Part shown: piece after piece, positions 1 through 5,362 of the stretch | How positions within the stretch are numbered: position 1 is the stretch's first letter | Layout: each line of letters begins with the position of its first letter | Origin: an uncultured Oscillospiraceae bacterium | GTDB taxonomy: Bacteria > Bacillota > Clostridia > Oscillospirales > Oscillospiraceae | NCBI GenBank assembly: GCA_934569215.1 | Contig: CAKTKF010000090.1 | Coordinates: 1 to 5,820, forward strand | Length of the DNA stretch: 5,820 nt | Reading direction: 5' to 3' | The notes under the pieces: generated by a model | Databases searched by the model: none | Told to the model about the DNA's origin: nothing | Seen by the model: only the letters and a program-made list of their open reading frames with translations | Made by a program: the position numbers and the translations under genes

Positions 1-17
1 GTCCTAGTGCCCCTGCC

Positions 18-60
18 AAAAATGGGAATTCTCAGCGTTTGCCGAGAATTCCCACTTTTT
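18..60. terminator. Bidirectional intrinsic terminator closing the TetR unit
   Basis: An 11-bp perfect inverted repeat (TGGGAATTCTC at 23-33, GAGAATTCCCA at 44-54) encloses a 10-nt loop. It is flanked by A5 at 18-22 and T5 at 56-60, so it gives a U-tract on either strand. Inside the loop GC/GC can add two pairs after one mismatch. It ends the minus-strand operon: the hydrolase stop codon (59-61) sits at the base of the structure. The symmetry means it could also stop convergent plus-strand transcription entering from the left, but only 17 bases lie beyond it, so that neighbour cannot be seen. Confidence 0.92.
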
Positions 61-670
61 ATTTGCCTTCCCCGCGTGATTCCGTGATCCATTCGTCCAG
101 AAACCGCATTTGTTCGTCCGTGTGGAACCAATGCTCGCCGTCAGGCATGACGGTCAATGACGCGCCGGTTCTTGCGGCAAAGGCCGAGACGGTTTCCGGT
201 GAGGTCAAATTGTCATACTCCCCGTACAGGATGCGGGTGGGAACACGCCACGAAATCGGGTGTTCCCGCACGTAACATAGATACTTCCACGACAGCGTCT
301 CCCCGAAATCCGTGGGGATCTCCCGCTTTTCCGCAAGCTCCTGCTCGGTCACATTCGCCCACGTCATCATGTTGCCAATCAATTTCTCCATGTCCACCAC
401 GGGGGAAATCAAATAGGCACTGTCAACCAGCGTTTCATCCAGCGAGGACAGGGAGAAAAACGCGCCGATGCTGTTTGCCACCAGCGTCAGATGATCGCAG
501 CGCTTTCTCTGCTGGGCGAAAAATGCCGGAAATTCCTCTCTGGCCTCCCACGGGGTCTGCGCATGGTAATCAAAGCCGGTCACTTCACTGTCCGGAAACA
601 GCTTGCTGTAATCCCCGGCTTCCGCCGCAGAGCCGCCCTTTCCGTGGACGTAAATTACGATATTCTTCAT
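59..670 (-). CDS. Small alpha/beta hydrolase, 203 aa
   Basis: This is a probable cytoplasmic serine hydrolase of the alpha/beta-hydrolase fold; there is no signal peptide or membrane segment. It opens with a beta strand and the oxyanion-hole motif HGKGG (residues 9-13). The nucleophile elbow is ANSIG (65-69), a variant of GxSxG with Ser67. The acid is likely Asp153 in YGEYD and the base His180 in GEHWF (His183 is an alternative). About 200 residues with a short lid is typical of minimal esterase-like members. The substrate cannot be inferred. The ATG at 670 is preferred because AGGA lies 10 nt upstream; an in-frame ATG at 679 lies almost on top of the Shine-Dalgarno, and further upstream extension runs into the DUF3795 gene. 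It is the last gene of the TetR unit, 17 nt after DUF3795, and its stop runs into the terminator. Confidence 0.9.
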   Translation of the reverse strand: MKNIVIYVHGKGGSAAEAGDYSKLFPDSEVTGFDYHAQTPWEAREEFPAFFAQQRKRCDHLTLVANSIGAFFSLSSLDETLVDSAYLISPVVDMEKLIGNMMTWANVTEQELAEKREIPTDFGETLSWKYLCYVREHPISWRVPTRILYGEYDNLTSPETVSAFAARTGASLTVMPDGEHWFHTDEQMRFLDEWITESRGEGK

Positions 671-687
671 AAAATCCATTTCCTTTT

Positions 688-1068
688 TTACAGAATTCCC
701 AGCAATATCACGCCATCCGTTTCTTCTGTCCGGCAAAGCTGTTTCAAATTCCCCAGAGCATTCGGATTGTTCGCGGTGATGCGCCACAGCGTTTGGCAAT
801 CGTCCATCTGGTCGCAGTCGGCACAGGTTTCCAGCCCTTTTCCCCGGACGCAGTTGTGGATGGGGCAAAGGCTGTCGCAGAACGGCGTTTTTGCGCCCTC
901 CACACGGCAGCCGGTGCAGTGCATCATTTCCGGCGTGATGGTCACGCCGTTGAGCTTCGACCACAGCGCGGCGGTTTTCTCCCGCAGGGCCTCGTCGTTT
1001 GTAACCGTTGCGATTCTGGCGTCGCATTTTTCGCAGTCCAGCCCGCAGCAGGCGATCATTTTCTCCAT
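688..1068 (-). CDS. DUF3795 cysteine-rich protein, 126 aa
   Basis: This matches the DUF3795 pattern: an N-terminal CCGLDCEKC block (Cys7, 8, 12, 15) followed by a helical stretch ending in LW (about 25-40). Next come HCTGC (Cys51, 54) and a cluster Cys64, 68, 73, 82, 85, 91, with a last Cys112. Thirteen cysteines in 126 residues, many in CxxC or CxxxC spacing, suggest bound metal (zinc or iron-sulfur), but the family has no established function known to me. It is likely cytoplasmic. The ATG at 1068 is chosen because GGGAGG (1076-1081) sits 7 nt upstream; an in-frame TTG at 1083 would place the start on the ribosome binding site. It lies 61 nt after the KTR gene, with a hairpin in the gap, and 17 nt before the hydrolase gene, so it is third in the TetR unit. 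The family call is firm; the role is unknown. Confidence 0.9.
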   Translation of the reverse strand: MEKMIACCGLDCEKCDARIATVTNDEALREKTAALWSKLNGVTITPEMMHCTGCRVEGAKTPFCDSLCPIHNCVRGKGLETCADCDQMDDCQTLWRITANNPNALGNLKQLCRTEETDGVILLGIL

Positions 1069-1093
1069 GTCATTTCCTCCCAATCAAGTTAAA

Positions 1094-1129
1094 ACGCAGT
1101 GCAAGTCAGTTTCCCGAATCGCACCGCGT
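1094..1129 (-). terminator. Weak terminator or attenuator inside the TetR unit
   Basis: On the minus strand ACGCGGTGC (1129-1121) pairs with GCACTGCGT (1102-1094). This gives nine consecutive pairs including one G-U wobble, with an 18-nt loop, and a T4 tract overlaps the end of the 3' arm. It begins directly after the KTR stop codon. The long loop and short U-tract suggest incomplete termination, so the two downstream genes may be expressed at a lower level. No convincing promoter is visible in the 61-nt gap to restart transcription. Confidence 0.5.
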
Positions 1130-1324
1130 CTAAGCGTCTGGCATATTGGTTTCTTCCAGTATCCCGTTGTGAAAACGGATCACACAGGTGTACTTGCATT
1201 TCGGGCAGAACAGCGGGAAATCCTCAAGCACTGTGTGCGGCCGTATCTGCGTTCGCGTCTTGCCGCCGCATTTGGGGCAGCAGAGCCAGTCCGTTTTTGT
1301 ATTTGCTGTTTCTGGCACCTTCAT
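1130..1324 (-). CDS. Cysteine-rich KTR domain protein, 64 aa
   Basis: This small protein has the hallmarks of the Cys_rich_KTR family: W-L-CCPKCGGKTR near the N-terminus (Cys15, 16, 19; Lys-Thr-Arg at 22-24), the charged segment TVLEDFPLFCPKC with Cys40 and Cys43, and an extra Cys47. The two CPxC pairs look like a treble-clef or zinc-ribbon knuckle, so it probably binds one zinc and acts in the cytoplasm; the family's function is not established. It ends in MPDA, where I recall family members continuing a few residues beyond PDA, so it may be slightly shortened. The start is uncertain. GAGGTGAT overlaps the ATG at 1324 (only 2 nt after AGAGG), whereas a GTG at 1318 has an 8-nt spacing and would give 62 aa; a GTG at 1327 is also in frame. 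It starts 9 nt after the TetR stop, so it is co-transcribed and probably translationally coupled. Confidence 0.87.
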   Translation of the reverse strand: MKVPETANTKTDWLCCPKCGGKTRTQIRPHTVLEDFPLFCPKCKYTCVIRFHNGILEETNMPDA

Positions 1325-1333
1325 CACCTCTGC

Positions 1334-1951
1334 TCACTCGCTGATAAGTGTACGGAAAATCCCATCCCGGTCAAAGCTGCCCGCCGCAAAGCCGGGAATT
1401 TCCTTGATGGATTTGCAAATGCTGACGCTGACGCCCGTCAGGATCTGCCCGATCTCCCGGTCGGAATAGGGGCAGTCGCCGGTCACGATCAGAGTGGACA
1501 GGCTGTGTACCACGAACCACAAATCCCGGAAATACACGTCGGCTTCCTCTGCGGTGATATGGTAAATATTCACCAGCGTCGGGCGGACATGCTCCTGCAA
1601 ATGCTCCATGGATTTCATGGCGCTGTATTCCTGCGTCCGTGTCAAAAACAGCAGCCGGTAAAGCTCCGGTTCCTCCCGGGCAAACCGGATATACTGCATT
1701 CCGACGCCGAAAAACGGGATTTTTTCCTTCAATCCCGCATTGGCGTAGCCGTCATACACCCGCACAGCGGCGGCATAGACATCCCGCTTGACCGCGTCCA
1801 TGGAACCGAAGGCGGTAAAAACCGGCTGGGTGGAGGTGCCTAGCTCGTCCGCCAGAGTCTTCGCGGTCAGGCCGTCGATCCCCTTCGCCCGCACGACCCG
1901 TAGCGCCGCTTCCACCATTTCTTCCCTCGTAAATTTGTTCTTCGGTGCCAT
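1334..1951 (-). CDS. TetR/AcrR-family transcriptional regulator, 205 aa
   Basis: This is a DNA-binding repressor-type regulator. The N-terminal TetR helix-turn-helix is clear: a first helix from about residues 8-23 (TREEMVEAALRVVRAKG), then GLTAKTLADELGTSTQPVF with the recognition helix at about 38-48 and the FGSMDAVKRDV continuation into helix 4. The C-terminal ligand and dimer domain contains YIRFAREEPELYRLLFL (about 87-103), which resembles the WHG-type C-terminal domain of some TetR regulators. The ligand is unknown. The ATG at 1951 follows AAAGGA (1960-1965) at 8 nt. It is the first gene of the unit, downstream of a consensus promoter whose start region carries a 20-bp inverted repeat, so autorepression with control of the three downstream genes is the natural model (inference). 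Length is normal for the family. Confidence 0.95.
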   Translation of the reverse strand: MAPKNKFTREEMVEAALRVVRAKGIDGLTAKTLADELGTSTQPVFTAFGSMDAVKRDVYAAAVRVYDGYANAGLKEKIPFFGVGMQYIRFAREEPELYRLLFLTRTQEYSAMKSMEHLQEHVRPTLVNIYHITAEEADVYFRDLWFVVHSLSTLIVTGDCPYSDREIGQILTGVSVSICKSIKEIPGFAAGSFDRDGIFRTLISE

Positions 1952-1973
1952 AGCCCGCGTCCTTTCTCTTTAG

Positions 1974-1993
1974 ATACATATCGCATGATGTAT
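1974..1993. promoter_or_regulatory. Putative TetR operator (inverted repeat)
   Basis: ATACAT (1974-1979) and ATGTAT (1988-1993) are perfect inverted half-sites separated by 8 bp, with a central GC pair on the same axis. The element lies immediately downstream of the -10 box, at about +1 to +20 of the predicted transcript and before the regulator's ribosome binding site. A symmetric site of this size and place is what an autoregulating TetR dimer would use. Binding is inferred, not shown. Confidence 0.6.
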
Positions 1994-2000
1994 ATTGTGC

Positions 2001-2029
2001 ATTATACTCCTAAAAACTGCTGCTGTCAA
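2001..2029 (-). promoter_or_regulatory. Consensus sigma-A promoter of the TetR unit
   Basis: On the minus strand a perfect -35 TTGACA (2029-2024) is followed by a 17-bp spacer and a perfect -10 TATAAT (2006-2001). The predicted start is near 1994, leaving a leader of about 43 nt before the TetR ATG. Such a strong promoter in front of a repressor gene fits tight repression that is relieved by a ligand. Confidence 0.9.
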
Positions 2030-2058
2030 TAGCCGCTCCAGCGTTTTTCGGCCACAGG

Positions 2059-2094
2059 AAAAGGTCTGCCGCAGAAATTTGCAGCAGACCTTTT
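2059..2094. terminator. Bidirectional terminator downstream of the reductase gene
   Basis: AAAAGGTCTGCCGC (2059-2072) pairs with GCAGCAGACCTTTT (2081-2094): a 10-bp GC-rich stem with one G-U or A-C position (G-U on the minus-strand RNA), extended by four A-T pairs, around an 8-nt loop. The minus-strand transcript ends in T4 and the plus strand has TTTTGATTTTT. It lies 41 nt after the reductase stop and about 30 nt before the TetR-unit promoter, so it separates the two transcription units. Confidence 0.88.
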
Positions 2095-2135
2095 GATTTT
2101 TCCGGATTGCTATGCCTGTTTTACCCGTCCTCGGC

Positions 2136-3011
2136 TCAGCGCCCGATTTTGATACCGGTCAGGCGCTCGTAATATTTGGCAATGGCGCTGTGGTCGTTGC
2201 CGCCGCAGTCATTGTTGTGCAGCCATTGCAGGATTTCCTGAACGGACGCGGTCATGGGGACGGGCGCACCCACGGCGTGGGCGCAGTCCAGGGCGTTGTT
2301 CAGATCCTTGATATGCAGGTCAACCTTGAAGCCGGGCTTGTCGTTGCCCGCAATCATCATAGGTCCCTTGGCGTCCATAACGGTGGAACCGGCGAGACCG
2401 CCGCGGATGGCGCGGTACACCACCTCGGGGTCAACCCCGGCCTTCTGCGCCAGGGTGAACGCCTCGGCCACCGCCTGGATGTTGCAGGCGACGATGATCT
2501 GGTTGGCAAGCTTCGTGGTGTTGCCCGCGCCCACGTCCCCGCAAAGGGTCACGGAAGCACCCATCGCGGCAAGAACATCCTTGCAGATATCGAAAACCGC
2601 CTGCTTGCCGCCGACCATAAAGCTCAGCGTGCCGTCAACGGCCTTGGGTTCGCCGCCGGAAACGGGAGCATCCAGCATTTCGATGCCTTTCTCCGCCAGA
2701 ACCGCGGCAATTTCCTTGGAGACTACAGGGCTGATGGAGCTGCAATCGATAAAAATCTGACCGGCATGCATGTAGTTGACCATGTCGCCCAGCATAACCT
2801 CCTTGACCTGGGGGCCGTTGGGCAACATGGTGATGATGATCTCGCTGTTCTCCGCCAGCTCCTGACGGGAAACGGCTTGAGCGCCGTCCTTCGCCAGCTC
2901 CTCCATGGGCGCTTTGCTGCGGTTATTTACCCAGACCTCATGACCCGCTTTCAGCAGATTTCTGACCATGGGCTTGCCCATGATCCCAAGACCGATAAAT
3001 CCGATTTTCAT
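2136..3011 (-). CDS. garR: 2-hydroxy-3-oxopropionate (tartronate semialdehyde) reductase
   Basis: This enzyme interconverts tartronate semialdehyde and D-glycerate in glyoxylate, glucarate/galactarate or related acid breakdown, in the cytoplasm. It belongs to the beta-hydroxyacid dehydrogenase family and resembles E. coli GarR along its whole 291 residues. The Rossmann motif GLGIMG is at 7-12. NNRSK (29-33), with Arg31 after strand 2, suggests NADP(H) preference. DAPVSGGEPKAVDGTL (114-129) is the substrate-binding signature. GNTTKLANQ (163-171) carries the catalytic Lys167, and GGLAGS, KDLNNALD and a C-terminal DHSA follow as in GarR. The ATG at 3011 follows GGGAGG (3021-3026) at 9 nt. It has its own promoter and terminator and is thus monocistronic. 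No glyoxylate carboligase or glycerate kinase is visible here, so a related 3-hydroxyacid substrate cannot be excluded. Confidence 0.93.
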   Translation of the reverse strand: MKIGFIGLGIMGKPMVRNLLKAGHEVWVNNRSKAPMEELAKDGAQAVSRQELAENSEIIITMLPNGPQVKEVMLGDMVNYMHAGQIFIDCSSISPVVSKEIAAVLAEKGIEMLDAPVSGGEPKAVDGTLSFMVGGKQAVFDICKDVLAAMGASVTLCGDVGAGNTTKLANQIIVACNIQAVAEAFTLAQKAGVDPEVVYRAIRGGLAGSTVMDAKGPMMIAGNDKPGFKVDLHIKDLNNALDCAHAVGAPVPMTASVQEILQWLHNNDCGGNDHSAIAKYYERLTGIKIGR

Positions 3012-3090
3012 TCAACATTACCTCCCGGAAAATACGCCGCTGCCGTGCGGCTTCTCTTATGTTCACGCAGTTTTTCAAAAGTCTGCCTAC

Positions 3091-3119
3091 ATTATAGCCG
3101 ATGAAATGTATTCTGTCTA
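3091..3119 (-). promoter_or_regulatory. Sigma-A promoter of the garR-like gene
   Basis: On the minus strand TAGACA (3119-3114; five of six matches to TTGACA), a 17-bp spacer and TATAAT (3096-3091) form a near-consensus promoter. The start is expected near 3084, giving a leader of about 73 nt. The leader carries only a small GCCGC/GCGGC hairpin (3036-3051) before the ribosome binding site, too little for a known riboswitch class. Confidence 0.85.
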
Positions 3120-3159
3120 TTCGTAGAATGACCAAATCTGACACACAAAATTCGTGCGG

Positions 3160-3206
3160 ACAGGCCGAAACGGAGGATTCCAGAATGGAATCCTCCGCCT
3201 GTTTTT
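3160..3206. terminator. Long hairpin after the isomerase-like gene
   Basis: CGGAGGATTCC (3171-3181) and GGAATCCTCCG (3187-3197) form an 11-bp perfect stem, 12 with the loop-closing A-T. ACAGGC (3160-3165) and GCCTGT (3197-3202) can extend it, with one shared base and an asymmetric bulge. The only good T-tract (T5, 3202-3206) follows on the plus strand. In the minus direction, in which the adjacent gene is transcribed, the stem is followed only by GTTTCGG. It therefore may terminate the operon poorly, or mainly stop antisense transcription, or act as a 3' RNA-stabilising stem. Confidence 0.65.
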
Positions 3207-3208
3207 GA

Positions 3209-4402
3209 TCAGCCCCTGAAAAACTCGTCAATGACTTTCTTCCAGTCGCCCTTGATGATCATGTGGTGGTTGCTGATGGGGTGGCCGGAGAAATAACCCG
3301 TGCCGTCCTGAAGCTTTAAGCGCATCTGCGTCCGGCACAGATCCGGGCGGTGCATGGTTTCCAGAAGCTCCGCTCTGCCCGCATAGTAGCGCTCCATGCT
3401 GTCGTCGCACTTGAAAATCGTCATGGGCTGCACCGCCAGATCACCGGAGATCGCCACGCCGGTCCCAGACTCGAAGTGGGTCACCAGGTGGTAGCTGTCC
3501 GGCATGTTCATGGGCAACGTGCAGTGGGCGAAAATGATCTCGCTCTTTTCCGGATCCATACAGCTGGGATTGGCCATGAAGCCGGACTGGCCGGTCAAAG
3601 CTTCCAGCACGGCCATACTGACCAGACTCTTCTGGTCGCCCTCACAGGCCGCCGGAATTCCTTCCGCGTTGAGCAGCGCCAGCGCCAGACAGCCGGTGGT
3701 GTGGATGCGTCCCAGCAGATCAAAGCACTTGACGGTCACGCCGGTCAGGTCATACTTGGCGATCAGACGCTTCATCGCGCCGTATACCTGGAGCGCCTTT
3801 TCCACTTCCTGCAGATCAAAGCCCTTGGTTTTCAGCTCCTGGGTGTAGGCGTTTTCCGGGTAGCCGCCCTTGTGGAATTCCTCGACGACCTCTTCCAGGT
3901 CAAACATTCTGCATTCCATGCCGCTGAGGGCTTTCAGCTTGTCAAAATCCACGTCGCTGGCAATCAGGCCGCCGGGTTCGCCGAAGCAGCCGAGCTTCAT
4001 GTGAGACAGCTTTTCTCTCGCTTCCGCCACCCGCTTCAGGACGTTCAAGCGTCTGGCAATTGCCTCGGGGGTTCCGTGGAGGATTTCGCCCTTCAGGCCC
4101 TTTTCCTGTAAGAAGCCCATAATCTCCATGGCCGCCGCAAGAGAGTTATAGGCGGGTGTGGTCAGCAGAATGTAAGGCTCGTGCGTCTGCTGATAAGACG
4201 CCGCAAAGCCCGGCTCCGCGCCGCCGGACGCAATGAAGTACACAGGCAATGGCTGCGCCTTGACTTCGTCCATCTCCGCGCACACGACCTTCTCCCCCAG
4301 CGCCTTGCCCAGATTGCTTAAGAATTCCGCGCCGTAGTTCGGAACGTTGGCATCGTTGCAGTCCGCAGGCCCCATCAAAAACTTAACTTTCAGTTCTCCC
4401 AT
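3209..4402 (-). CDS. L-fucose/arabinose isomerase-like protein, 397 aa
   Basis: The C-terminal half has the signature of the FucI/AraA ketol-isomerase superfamily (L-fucose isomerase C-terminal-like). It includes CFDLLGRIHTTGCLAL (226-241), a buried acid in PAACEGDQKS (Glu254), the block ANPSCMD..(277-283), FAHCTLP (291-297), THFESGTGVAISG (308-320), and a final SGHPISNHHMII (372-383). By family analogy Glu254, an Asp near 283 and a late His (379 or 380) are candidate divalent-metal ligands; this is inference. The N-terminal part (1-150) looks like the alpha/beta domain of the family. At 397 residues it is far shorter than E. coli FucI (about 590) but similar to many unassigned COG2407-type proteins, so the substrate is unknown. 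The ATG at 4402 follows GAGGTGA at 5 nt; a longer frame to 4489 would overlap the hydrolase gene. It starts 13 nt after the nucleoside hydrolase and is the last gene of its operon, which suggests it acts on the sugar released there. Confidence 0.8.
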   Translation of the reverse strand: MGELKVKFLMGPADCNDANVPNYGAEFLSNLGKALGEKVVCAEMDEVKAQPLPVYFIASGGAEPGFAASYQQTHEPYILLTTPAYNSLAAAMEIMGFLQEKGLKGEILHGTPEAIARRLNVLKRVAEAREKLSHMKLGCFGEPGGLIASDVDFDKLKALSGMECRMFDLEEVVEEFHKGGYPENAYTQELKTKGFDLQEVEKALQVYGAMKRLIAKYDLTGVTVKCFDLLGRIHTTGCLALALLNAEGIPAACEGDQKSLVSMAVLEALTGQSGFMANPSCMDPEKSEIIFAHCTLPMNMPDSYHLVTHFESGTGVAISGDLAVQPMTIFKCDDSMERYYAGRAELLETMHRPDLCRTQMRLKLQDGTGYFSGHPISNHHMIIKGDWKKVIDEFFRG

Positions 4403-4415
4403 AAGATTCACCTCA

Positions 4416-5360
4416 TCAGCAGACCCGCAGGGTCTTGTACATGTAATGCTTGAACTTGTTGGCGTACAGCTTGCTGCAAATGTAGACATTCGGCTCCTTG
4501 CCGGTCACGTTGCACCGATCGACGATCACGTTTCCGTAGCCGGGACCGTTGGAAATGTCCACCTCGCAGAAATACTTATCGCAGGTTTCGATGCAATCGG
4601 GATACAGCGCCGCCGCCATGGCCGAGGGATCGGCCATGGCCAGATAACTGTCGCCGAAGCGCTCGGTGTTGAGTACCATCAGCTGACGGTTGCAGTCGAT
4701 GGCGAACTTGCCCAGAGGGCCGCTCTTCTGGATTTCGTCGATCTCCGAGGGAATCAGCATGGCATCGCCCAGGCAGGCGTCCCAGCCCACCAGAACCAGT
4801 TGCTCAATTCCCGCGTCCACGACGATCTTTGCCGCTTCCGCGTCCTGCCAGATGTTGAACTCCGCCAGGGGCGTCGCGTTGCCGACACCGAGACCCGCGC
4901 TTCCCATGCACACGATCCGTCCGGCCTTCTTGACGGCTTCCTTATCCAGGCGGATGGCCAGGGCAAGGTTGGTCAGGGGTCCCAGGGCGATGATATCAAT
5001 TTCCCCGGGCTTGCTTGCTTTCAGCGCTTCCATCATCCGGAACACGCCGTTGCCCTCGCCGATTTTCAGCCGGTGGGGAACCAGACCGATGTCCCCCAGG
5101 CCGTCCTCGCCGTGGGTCTCCGCGGCATACTGCATGTCCCGGAAAAGCATATCCACCGCGCCCATGTACACCGGCGGCTCGTAGGTATCGGCATGTTCTA
5201 TGGTGGTCAGGGTGTTGATAGCCGCTTGCTTGCAGCTTACATTTCCGGCCACGGTCGTACACATAATGACCTCGTACCTGGGGTCATTCAAGGCCATTGC
5301 GATGGCAACTGCGTCATCCGAGCCGCAGTCCGTGTCAATGATCAGTTTTTTCCTGTCCAT
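4416..5360 (-). CDS. IUNH-family nucleoside hydrolase, 314 aa
   Basis: This cytoplasmic calcium-dependent enzyme would cleave the N-glycosidic bond of a ribonucleoside-like substrate to base and ribose. The N-terminal calcium and catalytic motif is DTDCGSDDA (9-17; Asp11, 15, 16), followed by TTVAGN (35-40), THGEDGLG (82-89), ALGPLTNLALA (125-135), CMGSAG (151-156) and AEFNIWQDAEAA (166-177). The last calcium-ligand block is MADPSAMAAAL with Asp244. Where classical inosine-uridine hydrolases have His-Asp-Pro, this protein has Ala243, so the usual active-site His is missing; Cys12 also replaces the usual Pro of DTDPG. Length is normal. The ATG at 5360 has GGAGG 7 nt upstream, formed by the last codons of the TenA gene, and starts 2 nt after that gene's stop, indicating coupling. 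The fold call is strong; base specificity is not predictable and the substrate may be atypical. Confidence 0.93.
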   Translation of the reverse strand: MDRKKLIIDTDCGSDDAVAIAMALNDPRYEVIMCTTVAGNVSCKQAAINTLTTIEHADTYEPPVYMGAVDMLFRDMQYAAETHGEDGLGDIGLVPHRLKIGEGNGVFRMMEALKASKPGEIDIIALGPLTNLALAIRLDKEAVKKAGRIVCMGSAGLGVGNATPLAEFNIWQDAEAAKIVVDAGIEQLVLVGWDACLGDAMLIPSEIDEIQKSGPLGKFAIDCNRQLMVLNTERFGDSYLAMADPSAMAAALYPDCIETCDKYFCEVDISNGPGYGNVIVDRCNVTGKEPNVYICSKLYANKFKHYMYKTLRVC

Positions 5361-5362
5361 GT

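Noticed and set aside
671..1027. N-terminal extension of the alpha/beta hydrolase to 322 residues
   Set aside because: The added part is the DUF3795 gene read out of frame; the fold begins at the MKNIVIYVHG start with a good ribosome binding site.
491..1843. Plus-strand open frame (450 codons) spanning four minus-strand genes
   Set aside because: It crosses three intergenic gaps and a hairpin of a coherent opposite-strand operon and shows no domain.
59..2029. Tn916-like mobile element because KTR proteins occur on such elements
   Set aside because: No integrase, relaxase, conjugation gene, terminal repeat or attachment-site duplication is seen, and composition matches the flanks by eye.
3012..3084. 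Riboswitch in the garR leader
   Set aside because: The leader is about 73 nt with only a 5-bp hairpin; no known aptamer pattern or terminator/antiterminator pair is visible.
2112..3104. Plus-strand open frame (330 codons) opposite the reductase gene
   Set aside because: It is antisense to a clear GarR homologue and its translation is low-complexity His/Gly/Ala-rich without a recognisable domain.
4403..4489. N-terminal extension of the isomerase-like protein
   Set aside because: It would overlap the end of the nucleoside hydrolase gene, and the Ser/Thr/Cys-rich extension does not resemble the family; GAGGTGA sits right before the ATG at 4402.
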